Source of the DNA: Paragonimus westermani
Lineage: Eukaryota > Platyhelminthes > Trematoda > Plagiorchiida > Troglotrematidae
Length of the DNA: 64,000 nt
NCBI GenBank assembly: GCA_008508345.1
Contig: QNGE01000999.1
Coordinates: forward strand, 116,488-180,487
Direction of reading: 5' to 3'
Below are positions 24,370 to 36,140 of this stretch, in pieces; the first letter of the stretch is position 1; every line of letters starts with the position of its first letter. Below the pieces are notes generated by a model. It had not been told where the DNA came from. It ran no database searches and saw only the letters and a program-made list of their open reading frames with translations. The position numbers were made by a program, and so were the translations under genes.

Positions 24370-25600
24370 CATAATCTGAGAACACTTCTGGGAAGTCTCT
24401 TTTCCCCGACTAAACCTCGGGAAGTGCTTTGAAATTTCGAGGTTATATATATATCTATGGTCTTTATAAATTCCACCTCATGTGGATTCGAACAGTTAGA
24501 AGACAACGGATGACATTCGTAATCATGAAACGCACCGCTCACGACCAAGTCCTACCCTTTCTTAACCCAACATGCAACGGCATTGTATTCACGTTGGAAA
24601 CTGAAATCGGTGAGCGCTAACTTAATTTTCTAGACTGCTTAGTCAAAGTTGGTGAGCAGCAGAGATTTCAGGTTACTGTGTCGCAAGCCAACCCATTCCG
24701 GTCGGTGTCGCAACTTCAACTCATCGCATCCAATTGGTATGAAGAGAACAGTCATCAGATCATTCGTGAATAGAGATAATCCGAGATGCATCACCGAACT
24801 TCCTAATACAACTGATTTCTCACACTGAAGAAAGGCTAACCGCTAATCACCATCCAAACGCATTTACTGAAGATACCATTAGGAGCATGTCCACTAAGGA
24901 AGAGACCAAAACGACCAGAACTTTCAAGTCTACTGCGCAAATACCGTATCGTTAACAAACATCTGAAAAAATTCACTCCATTCTTTCTGAGCACGCTATC
25001 CGAACTGTATTTCGGTTAGACAATACCTTAGAACGACTCTTAACGCACTCCAAGGATCCATTTTGTATGGGCGACCAGATAGACTGCGTTTACGAAATCA
25101 GATGCGGTGATTGCAATGCCAGCTACATTGAAGAGACAAGTAGATAACTGAAAGTACGTAATGCCGAACACAAGAGGCACACAAGGTTTACTCCTCTCAA
25201 CTTCAGAAGCTGGAGAAGGATCCGGCCATCGCACTACATGCACTTTGAGAGAATCACAACGTGGGTTTTGATCAGGCTCGACTGATTCACAAGGGTCTGC
25301 CTTCCCACGCGGAGCGGTGCTGTGCTGAAGCTCCCACTAATTGCACACAGCATGCTTGCGTTAATCGCAATGATAGTAAACCCCTATCTACAGTGTGGCT
25401 CGAATGGATAAACAACATCAGGCACAGACGCATCTTATCTATATCAGTCTCACCCTTAATTAATGAACAAAGGATTAAACCAATCAGTTCAGATGCAGTG
25501 CAGACTGACCTAATCACGGCATATCCCATGTGACCTCTGTTTCTTTGTTGATATAATTTCGATTACAACACTCCTGAGGAAGACCACCTGAGAGAGCAGT
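24370..25600 (+). mobile_element. Decayed Penelope-like retroelement (RT end plus GIY-YIG)
   Basis: Aligned by eye to the intact element at 41.2 kb, the translation shows in order: LLGSLFSP (possible motif B), WIRTV...MTFVIMKR where the YVDD motif is destroyed, GIVFTLETEIGE then LNFLDCLV (motif D/E region), RKPTHSG-type and NFNSSHP...KRTVIRS blocks, then the GIY-YIG domain as DCVYEIRCGDCNASYI followed by LKVRNAEHKRHTR. Reading these needs several frame changes and crosses stops, so the copy is dead. The C-terminal block (VSPLINEQRI) ends at about 25533. It lies in antisense orientation within the EPS8-like intron and differs enough from the 41.2-kb copy to be another subfamily. Confidence 0.7.
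25574..25580 (+). other. CTGAGGA motif 3' of decayed Penelope-like ORF
   Basis: CTGAGGA fits the hammerhead ribozyme strand C-T-G-A-N-G-A and sits about 40 bases after the end of the decayed ORF, as expected for a Penelope-type terminal region. The matching GAAA strand is not intact (GAGAGAG follows), so at best this is a dead ribozyme. Confidence 0.2.
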
Positions 25601-26248
25601 ACAACCGCTTCATCTGTTTCGACCTCTGCTCATCTCTCGTAGGCGTCCTCTTGATGTTTACCGTGTATTCTACATATAAAGAGTACAACTATAACATTTG
25701 AAATGGAGACTCACCAAAATCCACTCACCCAGGCGGCTGTAAGCTTAAAGCAACATGGATTGGTCGTTGCCTGAATTGTTTCTTCTGCTGTTGAGATTAA
25801 TTTGGACGTTTCCGTCTAATTGTTGTTGAAATTGACGATGTTCGTTAAATTGCCTGACGGCGGAGATTGAAACCTCATCACGTGCCACCGCCAGCTACCG
25901 TACTACATCATAAAAGAGCGCTGATATGTGGATGGGCTGGTTTGATATGCCCATCCATTTAGTCATCTTACGAGCCGATGCCATAGAGTCAATTAGAGAT
26001 ATAAGATGCGGTAGCAGATACCACCTGTGAAAGAGCTGATCAACTTGGAATGGGTGATAGATGAATGGGAAAACTGAAAAGTTGCAATCGCATCTTGGTG
26101 TAAAGGGACCTAGCACATATGGGTTGAATAGGGCTTTATGAGGATGGAAAAGATGTCGAATAGACTTAACCCCACCTGTTAACCATTGTCAGTTAACACA
26201 AACTTTCATATTTTCAAGTTGACCATCACTCACATTTGATCGCAGCGT

Positions 26249-26475
26249 TCGCATTCAGATAGACTTTCCAGCCAGCCTCTTTCGAAAAGAAGCACTAGAC
26301 TCGAGTTTCGCTCTCATTAGAGCTCGTCAGTAGTGCATATCCTTGCCACGGCCGGGATTTGAACTCCGGACATTCCAATCATGAGGCAACCGTGTTAACC
26401 ACTGCGCCATTGACCTCACATTAGGCACGACCGAATCATCAAATCTGAATGCTCAACCACTCTCGCTTGTGAGCA
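26249..26475 (-). repeat. tRNA-derived SINE, copy C (best preserved)
   Basis: On the minus strand TGGCGCAGTGG (A-box, plus 26399-26409) is followed by GAGTTCAAATCCC (B-box, plus 26354-26366) and CCGTGGC, closely resembling a tRNA of about 75 nt. A body follows, sharing AAACTCGAGTCTAGTG, TTTCGAAAGAGGCTGGC and GTCTATCTGAATGCG with copy B. A further conserved block (CTCACAAGCGAGAGTG) precedes the tRNA-like part. The acceptor stem is not perfect, so it is a SINE rather than a functional tRNA gene. Confidence 0.7.
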
Positions 26476-27319
26476 GTGATCAAACTTTCATACACGAAGA
26501 TACTCAACGAAGCGGTAGAGAGGGAAACAGAGTGTATCTCGTCATAGTGACCAGGTTACCTGTGCAACATCACGTTTTTTTCAAAAGTATACACAGGACC
26601 TAAGAGCTGCCAGCCAAGGGGAGCATCAGAAGATGCACCAACGGTGCAACTAAAAGTCTGTTTGATCAAAACGTAACATACATTACGAATTGGATGCTAG
26701 GTCAAAACAACGGATGTACAGCCCTTCACGAAGGTATTGAAGAGTTTTAATCCAGAATGTATTGTGCGTCAAACTTTTTTCAACTCAACTTAGGTCATAT
26801 CAGTGGCAGGATGGGCAAACGTGTTAAAGTATGCTAACCACATTTATATTCCACGTCCCACCAAGGATTATCCGGTGAGGTTTACCTCTTGCATCGCAAT
26901 TAACAAGACATTTTACATTATCTCCTTCACGTTTGAGCCGTCCACGTAGCAGTAGACATGCCGCAATATATGAAGAAAAACATAGGGACTGTGTTGACAA
27001 ATAAGGAGAAAAATACAGAAGATGAAAAGGCACTACATTGGTGTACAGAGATCCACTACATAAGCGCCACTAACTCCAATCGTTTTTCGTATCTGATGTC
27101 GTCCTAAATCGAATGTGTTTCTTGTCCTACGAATCCAAGCCCGGAGGCCAGAGCCGACCTACTGAGACAAATTTCGGCGTCAGTGCATTCATGCCCCAAA
27201 TTTGAGTTACACCTGCTGTTTCAAGCTTAACTTACCAAGTTCAAACTAAGTATGGCAAGCAGTGAGCTGACATTTGAAAGATGTGGTTAAAATCAACGTC
27301 TGCAAGATAAGATCATTGA

Positions 27320-28210
27320 GCTCACGATTTTACAAGACTTTTCCATCCGAAAGATATGTTGGGATATCTCACCAATGCTGACACGGTGTTTCAATCTCAC
27401 GCCGCTAATGCCTAAATGACAACGATGATCGAAATCGAACACTGTGAAAACCTTCTGCGAGGATGTACCAGGTTTTGCAGTCGTGCAATAAGACTTCTCT
27501 GATAGTGGTTTTATGCACCTAGCCTTTCACAAAGAACGGACATCACGTCGACGTCAAAGATGGCGTGAGTTCGGAAACGCCATATGAGCTATATGGTTTT
27601 TGATCACATCGGACGTTCCACCACCGCTGAGGTGACCGCACATGTACACGAACTTGCCAAAAACCTTTAGCAAAAGGGGTCTACAAATCCCGTGTTTGTA
27701 CTTCGCAAGTAGAACGCACATAGGATACATTAAACCAATGAACTGAAGGCTTTAGTCCGTCTAGTATGTTCTGAGCTTCTTGTCTGAACATTCCCAATAT
27801 CACTGTCGGGTGCATAACAACGTTAATACGCCATTGTGTACATAGTCTGTCGAGGCTCACTCTAGGCTCTCTTAAACTGAAAAGTTGCGTGGGAAGGCAG
27901 AGGCTAGAAATCCTTGACGTACTCCACTTGGGATATTGACGGCTGATAACATGATGTCGTACGCTCAAACCCGGTCCGAGGTCCGACAGCAAATTATTGG
28001 CAGTATGCTGACCTACTTCTCAGGCGTACTGTTCTTCGATGGACAGTCCCAGAGTGCGGAACTGTCAGCTGAATCCTGAGCCCGTCGAACGTTTGATGAT
28101 AAAACAATCGTTGATTTTCTATATGAATATATTAGTCTGAGCATCTGGTAGATTGTGAAGATGTGATCAATGTAATTACGGCCAGAGCGAAACCCTGCCT
28201 GTTCCACGTA
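27320..28210 (-). mobile_element. Decayed LINE reverse-transcriptase fragment
   Basis: Minus-strand translation starts with EQAGFRSGRNYIDHIFT, the typical E-Q-A-G-F-R-x-G-R opening of LINE RT fingers, then STIVL...ALWDCPSK (motif A region without its Asp), SGVRQG (motif B) after a frame change, and AQNILDGLKPSVHWFNV, which normally follows the YADD box. The YADD itself is lost. Farther on, VFDFDHRCHLG and HRVSIGEI match the V-F-D-H-R-C-L-R and R-V-S-N-x-x-V blocks of the RT tail. Several frameshifts and stops. It is in the same orientation as the EPS8-like host gene, inside its large intron. Confidence 0.7.
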
Positions 28211-31200
28211 TGATACTTAGTCAGTGATGTGCACTGGCAGCTAGTAGCGTCAATGCCTTTGGGTTCAGGTTACCCTTCGGTGATTGTCACACTGATACTA
28301 GGTGGTCAATCTGTTTCCACGACTGACGTGGTGACAGAGGTCTCCATCTGACCCCCGAACGTTTAAAACACCAAAATTAGCCCTTTGGTAATGAACCACT
28401 ATCAGTGCACGATGGTAGCCCGCGTTCGCCGTTTTCTCCTCGAGGAGTATCGCAACGATGGGCACCATCAAAGTCACAGTCATGAGCACCTGGCCCGCCT
28501 GCCTGAACGGTCAATTCTTAAACCAATACTACAATTCTAACATGCCATGTAGTGTGCAGAAGGTTAGGAAGATGGTAATGAAAATCCTTTTCCCGTGTTT
28601 CCAGAACAGAGTCTGTGGGGGCGTGTCACAACGACAAATAGACAGTTTTGGGTGATGGGCGTCTATCAATGCGTTAACCGTACCTAAGAGTCTAGCAGAA
28701 CGGAGATAGCTTTGGGTGCGTTCTTTGTGTATGCGTTCAAGGCAATTAAAGCATCAGCTTGATCAGTTGCTTGAACCACTATTCTCTATGTGAGTGCATA
28801 CTGGAGCAGCTGACAGAAATTAAAAATGTGGTACTAGGACAGATTCTAGAAACCATGTTTTGGCAGAGCAGCAGATATTGCTGATAGGGATGTCCAAAGT
28901 ACGTCGTGCGGATGTTTATTGCCTTGTGTGAATACATTTCTGAACATTGAAAATTACAGGCTTGAATGGTCTCCGACAAGTGTGTGGTGATCAGGTCACA
29001 ATAACCCTTTAGTTACTCGTTACTACTGTCCGTTTCATAACGGTGAAGCGTTAGTCCTCTTCAAGCACAGGTGGTCGGACAAGTGAAACTAGAACAAGCT
29101 CCGCCTTCTCGTTCTTGTCCAACTTGTGCATCAGATTAAAACACTGTATGAAACATTTGGGCATCCCCTTGGAACAAAGTTAGTAAGCAAAGGACATCGC
29201 TTGATATCACAGACGCCCCGAAAACGACTAAGAGTAGTATTTTTATCGTCATCAACAGTGAAGTTATTTAAAACAGTACAAGAATAATCAGTGCGTAAAT
29301 TAAAACGCGAGATAACAAAAAAGTAGGCATTGGTTATTTCCCCGATTAAGTACCAAACGTACTTTTACGATTAACAATAATGTTTATTAGGAAGGAGGTC
29401 GGGAGTGTATGAGACGTACCCAACGCTCACCGATTGGCGTTCGAAGTGTAGCAAAGTTTGGACCAACTCTTACGATGCACGCGAGATAGCCACAGAAAAG
29501 ATTACGAGAGTTCCGTAGCTGATTTATTAAAAAGTAGACGGGTAGTTTTCAAGGATCATGAAAACATTTGTAGTCTTCTGAAATGGATATCAACGTACTT
29601 TTTAAGTGCATCTCATTGTGGGCTGTTAAGCTCTGTTATCATGACGACTTTGAGTGTGATCTGCTCAACAACCGTTGTGGTACTACCATGAATTTTAAAG
29701 GAATTTATCGTTTTGATGGAAAGACATGCGAAGGGCAATCTGTGATGTTTTAGGGAGCGTGTGGAAGGAAGTTTGTTTTCACAGGAAATGTGTCAGACTG
29801 ATCATCCCATGGTCTTGTGCTGGGTCCAAAAAGTGTTTCTGGGACGTACTGCTCGGAAACTTTATCAACATGACAAAACGTACGATTTCGTAACAGGGTG
29901 GAGCGAAAATCAAATAGTCCAAAAACAATCTACCCCGAACACACAAACGGAACAGAATTACGTTCGACCGCTTCATCTGGTGGACCGTGTGGTTAAGTGG
30001 TGTTTCAGTCCTATTACCCATCTTCGGTAACTCACTATGAATAGATCTACCTCAACTAACTTCTGGTCAGCATGACATATAATACTCTCACTAGTACAGG
30101 CTTAACTGTACAGTACTGATTGGCTTCACAATTTTTTCGCAGTGTGTATACTACGAGTACATGTTAAAGGAAACAATTCTACCTCAATGACTGTTACTGA
30201 ACTCACAAGATTCCGTGGCACTAGGTGAGCGGAAAGGCGCTTGTTAGTCATGTTTGGCTGTTGGTTTGTTGTGTAGCTTTACGCTCAACAGTCTTTTATT
30301 CGGTTCAAATCCAATTATAATTTTGACAGATACTTATACCTCTGACTGCGTTTGAGTAAGTCGACTGGGTTTGCGCCCTCATCGCACATGTGAATGGAAG
30401 TGAATTTCATGCCAGCATAAAAACACACGACCACAACATGCGCACCGTCATTGTTCAGCTGACCTTAAATGGCACGCAGGATTTTTCCGTTCCCGAACTG
30501 TTTGTGTAAATATACATGCAGTGTAGACAGACCATCACGTGCTTCACAAAGTGATTCGAGCTATCCACAAAAGTCAAGTGAACACATGCGGGTGCTATGG
30601 GTGAGATTAGACAAGAGTAAAAATTGGTCGTCAAGAGACACGAAACGTTGGTAAAGGGTGAATTAACGAGGTGAATGTGAGCAGGCACAAATGTTTTTCA
30701 AGCATTTGGGCAAAATCAGTTGATGCGGTTAGTACGGCACTAAATAGTACGATTTTCTACGTTAGGTAAGACTACGGGTGCACGTAAATTCTACCGTTCT
30801 GAAAGAAAACAAACACGAGGAATTTGAAAAAACTTACTGTCCGCTATAAGTATCAGAAATGCGCCCAGGATTGTGTCAAAAAAACAGAGGTGAATCGTTA
30901 GTTTCAACAACACATGATTATTGGAACAGCTTATGAACTTTATGGGTTCTACGCTCCTTATCGTTAACATTTTAAAACGGGCTGGTGGTGAACAAAACAT
31001 TTCGTTTAGACAACTGCAAGAGAAACGGATGTTAAGAAAACTAATCATCTATTCACGATGGAGTGAGGTAACGCTATTTAACAACTCGTTTATGATATAG
31101 TGGTATGTTGTGCGAAAATGGAGGCGCCCGGTGTTACTGGAAAGTACTTATATGAAATGTCATCTTTTATGTAGTACCTACCTTGTTTTTTTGCGCAACT

Positions 31201-31748
31201 TACGATTCAACTGAAGATGTTACGGAAGTTTCAAATGCGCACTCTCTTAGTTCGTTTGCGTGGGTAGTTGAGGGGATGCCTAATCAGCTAGTGTATCGGT
31301 GTTAGGTTAAATGGACTGACTTCTTCATAACAACGTCGTTCTACAAAATTCCATTCCACGTCACCCGGTGATAACAGTTTTTGTTCTCGATGTACCCAAC
31401 ACTATCATGCGACCACCGCCGCTGCAAGCCGGCAACAGAGAATTTTATGTGAAAAATTATGAGGTCACCCTCCATCCCAAAATAGCTCGTGGATTGATTT
31501 ATGGGGTGCAACAGTATTCACATCGGCCCAGTGAACACATTCTTCATAGCTGAGCATTTAGTATTTACTGAAAGGTTGTAACTCAGGTTTCAGACAACGA
31601 GTTCAACTTTAAGAGTTAGCATGGAGGACTCATTCTTTTTTGGTTAGCTGATGTCCCCAAATTTGTCAGTCCGTTGGACAAAATTAAAAATATGTTATTA
31701 TTGACTCCTGGAGCACAGGTAAGTTACTTGTGTCCTGAATTAACTCAC
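28211..31748. other. Intronic stretch without recognised features
   Basis: About 3.5 kb between the LINE scrap and the SH3 exon. Only short ORFs without motifs. Several good minus-strand acceptor-like sites occur (for example TTTTCTTTCAG near 30796), but none opens a frame that continues the EPS8-like protein in phase. Confidence 0.45.
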
Positions 31749-32592
31749 ATGAACCAGTCGGGAATGCCGAAGTCATCGGTGGACCGGGTGAGTACACTGT
31801 GCCTGGATGAGTTTCCATCTCGGAAAATTCAGGCCATTGCATTGGCGCATTTGCGTCGTTCACCGTGGAAATCCCATTGAGTTCTGACGGATTGCTTGGT
31901 GGGTTTGTATAGTTGTGCAGTTGGGAGACTGGGACCAACACCATGGGAACCTTGGATCTGTTACCAGAATTCTTCATCAGCTGTTGCAACTGTTCTGGTG
32001 TCATATAAACCATACCACCAGGAAGCGGCTGCATGTTGGACTGAGGTTCAGAATCTGCCGTTGTGGCAGCCGGTTTAATCACAGGCAAATCTTGTGTGGC
32101 TGAGAGTCGTACCGTGTTGGTAAGTTCGTTGACAGTTGGACTGGTTACAGTAACTGGATGATTGACTACAGTTGTTGGCACAATGGGCGAATTTGGATTG
32201 CTAATCAGCTCGACAGTTTTATACGCTTTCAGCGATCGATCTTCAGAGGCTGGTTCAATAACTACAGGTTTAGATTCCGTTTCCGTATCTCGATGACCCA
32301 AATCAGTGGGGTCGGATGAATGTCTCCCGACTGTTAAATTAGTGATGGTTACTGTTGATGTCAAGCTGTGTTTGTGATTGACATCAGTCACTGGTCTCGG
32401 CCGAATCACGTGTTCGGTTCTGATTGGCTGGCGCATGTTGAAATCACCGAGCGATTTTGTTGGCATCACGTTATCAACTTTACTCTGTTGACGTGTACTA
32501 TCATACTTGTTCAATTTCCATCGAGGAATTTCACCTTCCGCTCCGTGCTGGTCACGTACGACCCACCAGTCAACGTTGGAAGAATCCAACAC
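31749..32592 (-). CDS. EPS8: EPS8-like adaptor, exon with second half of SH3 and Ser/Thr/Pro-rich linker
   Basis: An 844-nt exon, the largest coding piece in the window. The acceptor is TTTTTCAAG before 32592; the donor CAT|GTGAGT follows 31749. It starts in phase 0 with VLDSSNVDWWVVRDQHGA then GEIPRWKL, the W-W, G-x-x-G-x-I-P landmarks of an SH3 domain, continuing the exon at 36082-36140. About 250 residues of polar linker follow, rich in Ser, Thr, Pro and Val, with an MTPEQLQQLM helix-like piece and PPSNP and SPGPP proline clusters. EPS8 proteins have such a disordered proline-rich linker between the SH3 and the C-terminal domain. The exon ends one base into a codon and joins 5998-6187 in phase. 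SH3 of EPS8 binds Abi1/E3b1 through PxxDY motifs; that role is inferred from the family. Confidence 0.75.
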
Positions 32593-35500
32593 CTTGAAAA
32601 ACAAAATTTGTCTGAATTAACAGTCTGAGGAACAGAGGAGTCGATAGGTAGTGACTTCAGGTGTTTATTACCTATTGCGTTTTGGCTTTCAAATTGTCTG
32701 GATTATTCAAATTTATCGTCTCAGATTAACCAACTAACCAACTGTTTACCGTTGATTTCTTTCCAACCGGTTTAGAGGAATGGATACAGAGGGACGCTGC
32801 CTGTGTTTCGAACTCATATAAAATGCTTCTTGTTGAATGTTAAGGAGCTGGGAAGATCGCATTCGTACTTCAAGTTTAACATGATTCTTTGACTTGCACA
32901 TTTCCATTGGAAGGCACAGATACCATTTTCATCATTTATCGCGCCCTCTTCTTTCTCACATGCTGAAATCGAATAGTGGCTTGTCGTTCGTGTGTGAATT
33001 AGTAAATATAAATCACGGCCCTAGAAAGGGGTTGTGAGATGTCTGATTGAGCAGCTGGTTCCAGTGGCCATCCGTGATTTGATAGACAATTCATTCGACC
33101 TTACTTGGTCTCATCAAAACCATGCACGATCTATGATCCGGAAATTTATCCACGGATCACATGTTCGATTTTTCGGCAAACTTGTTGATGAGACCAATCA
33201 CGGCAGAAACAAGTGTCCATTGCTTTGCTAGTGGTCACTCGAACAAACCGTCTGTAAAAGCCAGAACACCTAGTGGGGAACTACTTGCAATCTTTCAATG
33301 TGTATAACATTGCCAGAGGTAGGCACCAAATACTACAGTGTCTGGCAGGCATACAATCTCGATGGATGTACATAGTATTAGTAAAAACTGAAACCATAAC
33401 TTTCAATAAATGAAGGAAAGAATTTAAATAGTTAGGAAAACAAGCAAAGGCATGCCCTATCAGTAATAAGCTATTAATGTAAAAAATGATGACATTCTTC
33501 CGGTCCTTCTAGCTCACCTCTAGTTATCACACGTGACTGACGGAACTTGGAGAGGAGATCTTCGAGAAAGGGAACTAGCATATAGAACAACCTGTTCTCG
33601 GAGTGAATTTGCAAGCATAACTGGAAGACACAGTTCGTGTTGCGTTTGTCTGACCAGCTGTTTCTATACAGAAAATTGCAGCTAGGTTACAAACCAGCGG
33701 GGACATAGTATGAATCAAATATCTTCGTGACGAAACCCAGAGGGATGATTTAGGTTTCACCGACCTATCCCTGACTCTCTAGGTTGAGCCACCAGGGATA
33801 ACTGGTCATCAACACGGATGATTCACGAGCACACAGATACCGTATGAGGAACTTGACTGATAACGTCCAACAAACTACGGAATGTATTTTTTCGTCGTAC
33901 GGACCTAAACACTGAATGCATTGGCAATTTCTGTCGTCCTTAATAAATAACTACCAAGTTATGCCTACAACCAATTCGGGATATTCTACCAATTCTGTTA
34001 TACAGCGCCCGCTGAAACCATATCAAAAACTCAGAACAGCTATGTGATGTGAAGTGATGACTCTGAGTACTACTTCTCGATCATATATAAAGTTTAACAG
34101 AAAGCTGTATTGCACGAGGTCAAGCCATGTAACAAACCTTCAACCTTGTTATGTGTGTGATGTTATAATAGTGCTGCTTAAGTACAATTCATGAGGAACA
34201 CCCTTAAGATAAAAGTTTTTCGTTGTTGAAACTAGTCACGAAATGTCACATTTACTGGACCTCCGGAATTTACGGACAGAAAGGAAGAGGTAGTCATTCT
34301 CTTGCATAATTTGATAGTGTAACGCAACATCTACCTCCAAATCACCAGTGGCATGTGATCATTTTGTTTCTATAGGCAACCGGAAGAAAAACTGCGCTGA
34401 GAATTAACTGTTAGTTTCTTGTCTACTGTCTGCACAACCAATCAGTAATCCGTCGGCTTAACACATTACATATAGGTGAAAGCTTATCTGAACGTTCCCA
34501 TTCAACCGGCCGTTCATTTTAGTGGTATGCTAAGTTAAATCCCCTAGGCAGTTTCGCTGCTTCGTGTGCACTCCCAATATACGTATGCATTAATTATTAC
34601 GAAAAGGCAATTGGAACAACGAAATCGATCAGCCTGAAAACATTTATAGTATAGGGTATGATTTTGTGGAAATTGACTACCTAAAAGGTGAAAGCTTCAG
34701 TGTGCCGATCAAATTTAGCACTTGAAAAGAGGTTTGCGTTTGACACGACAGAATGTTCACAGTGAATCATTACTCAATGTTCTACGTCACCACCTTCCGG
34801 TTTTTGTTTTACTGAGCAATAATGAACGATGTTCACAACTCCCCACAGGGAACTGAAACAAACAAAAGTGCAATGGTGTCAACTACGGTCATCATTTAGA
34901 GGAGTCACTTGACTATTATTCATTTACGTTCGGCTTGAGGAGTTAGGCTCGTAATTTATTGCAGTGGAAATCACAGAAGCTGCTAATATTCCTGAGCGCA
35001 ATAATTTCAACGCTAGCCTGTTTAAACCTGACGAAGAGGAATAAGTAACTTGTATGTTTGTGTCTAATGTGGCGGACTAGGTGATAACCATACGGTACTT
35101 TCGTTTACAAGCAGAAACAGAACACACCATATTGCACATACTGGGATAGACAAAAGTAATCGAGTGTTTGGCTGCACGTATTTAAGAGTGCATAAACTAA
35201 AATCGGTTTCGTAGTAAAACGCACAGTTTGAAGGTCTTTTTAGAATGAACCACAGAAAAACCGCATTGCGAACATCACGAGCTGAGATGAGGATATGACG
35301 AATCTTTTCTTAGGATGAAATTGGCATTATGATGAATTAAGTTTCAATGTCAGCGTCCTCGATAACGCAATTTCCTAGTGTGAATAGTAAAACGGCTGAA
35401 TACAATCCTAGATCGAACAAAGAAGTAAGCACGGTTAACAAAACAGGGGAATGATAGAGTGGGATTGAATATTAAAATAGATTTCAAAATGACAACCAGA

Positions 35501-36081
35501 AAACAGTTTTGTCGGTTTCGTGTTGAACACAAATCCAGCATTTCTAAGTTTGTCCTCTAAGTATGTTCTACTTCCTAATGCGCATATGCACCAACATGCA
35601 CAACACTAATCAGGTCACTCGCGTTGTCTTTAAAACATACTTTTGTGCACTGCTAACCAGTAACAATTGGCATCTCAATGCAGAGTTAATTCCCATTTGA
35701 TGCCAGATTATCCGGACTGTATAATCAATCCAGGAGAATACCACGATTCCAAACAACTTACACGAATGAGCATGAATTCAACATCAGTTGATGGGTATTT
35801 ATCAGGGTTACTAGCCACAACTGTCTAGCCTGCATTGGTTAGTTTTCAGGAGTTAATCTTTAAGTCCGCTAGCGACCATCAAGCCATCAAGCGGCAGGAT
35901 CGAGGTAGCAGGCGCATGTGAAACCCACATACAGCCACATACAGCCACATACAGCTCTTCTATGAAGAGCTGTACGGTGTTCCATTAGAGTAATTCACAG
36001 ACCACTGTTACTATCGCGATCCGTTCAACCGGGTGGGGAATGACAAAGTTTGAAGTAAGAGGTTGAACTTCTCATCTTTAC
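32593..36081 (-). other. Intron of EPS8-like gene
   Basis: A 3.5-kb phase-0 intron splitting the SH3 domain. It contains no recognised gene. A small tandem repeat with an attached hairpin lies near its 5' end (35925-35973). Confidence 0.6.
35925..35973. repeat. Three 10-bp tandem repeats running into a perfect hairpin
   Basis: The unit CCACATACAG occurs three times without change (35925-35954). The last ACAG is shared with a perfect 10-bp stem ACAGCTCTTC / GAAGAGCTGT with a TAT loop (35951-35973). It lies in the intron 109 bases from the 36082-36140 exon. Confidence 0.85.
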
Positions 36082-36140
36082 CTCCAGCAGTGTGCCAGGA
36101 GAAACATTGATTTCTTTGGGTTTTGATCCGACATGGCGAA
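36082..36140 (-). CDS. EPS8: EPS8-like adaptor, small exon with start of SH3 domain
   Basis: A 59-nt exon with acceptor TTTTCTACAG before 36140 and donor GTAAAG after 36082. Read in phase 1-in (two bases first) it gives RHVGSKPKEINVSPGTLLE and ends exactly at a codon boundary; the next exon continues VLDSSNVDWW, giving the E-I-x-V-x-x-G-x-x-L-E-V-L-D run typical of SH3 domains (EPS8: E-L-S-V-x-x-D-x-L-E-I-L-D). The usual A-L-Y-D-F strand at the start of an SH3 is not present: the sequence before it reads LNALGAVRHV. The other two frames of this exon do not give an SH3-like join. Confidence 0.7.

Larger units (their letters stand above)
6188..31748 (-). other. 25.6-kb intron of EPS8-like gene
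   Basis: Flanked by the donor after 31749 (GTGAGT on the minus strand) and the acceptor before 6187; both sides join in phase. It holds three SINE copies, two Penelope-like remnants, a foldback element and a LINE scrap, each listed separately. The rest (about 8.5-17.6, 20.0-24.3, 25.6-26.2, 26.5-27.3 and 28.2-31.7 kb) contains only short ORFs without recognisable motifs. At 16886-17410 both strands carry overlapping open frames, noted in the findings. Confidence 0.6.

Noticed and set aside
30796..30822. Excellent acceptor-like site TTTTCTTTCAG on the minus strand below the SH3 exon.
   Set aside because: Joining it to the 31749 donor gives an immediate stop (T plus AA), while the 6187 acceptor joins cleanly and continues the EPS8 domain order.
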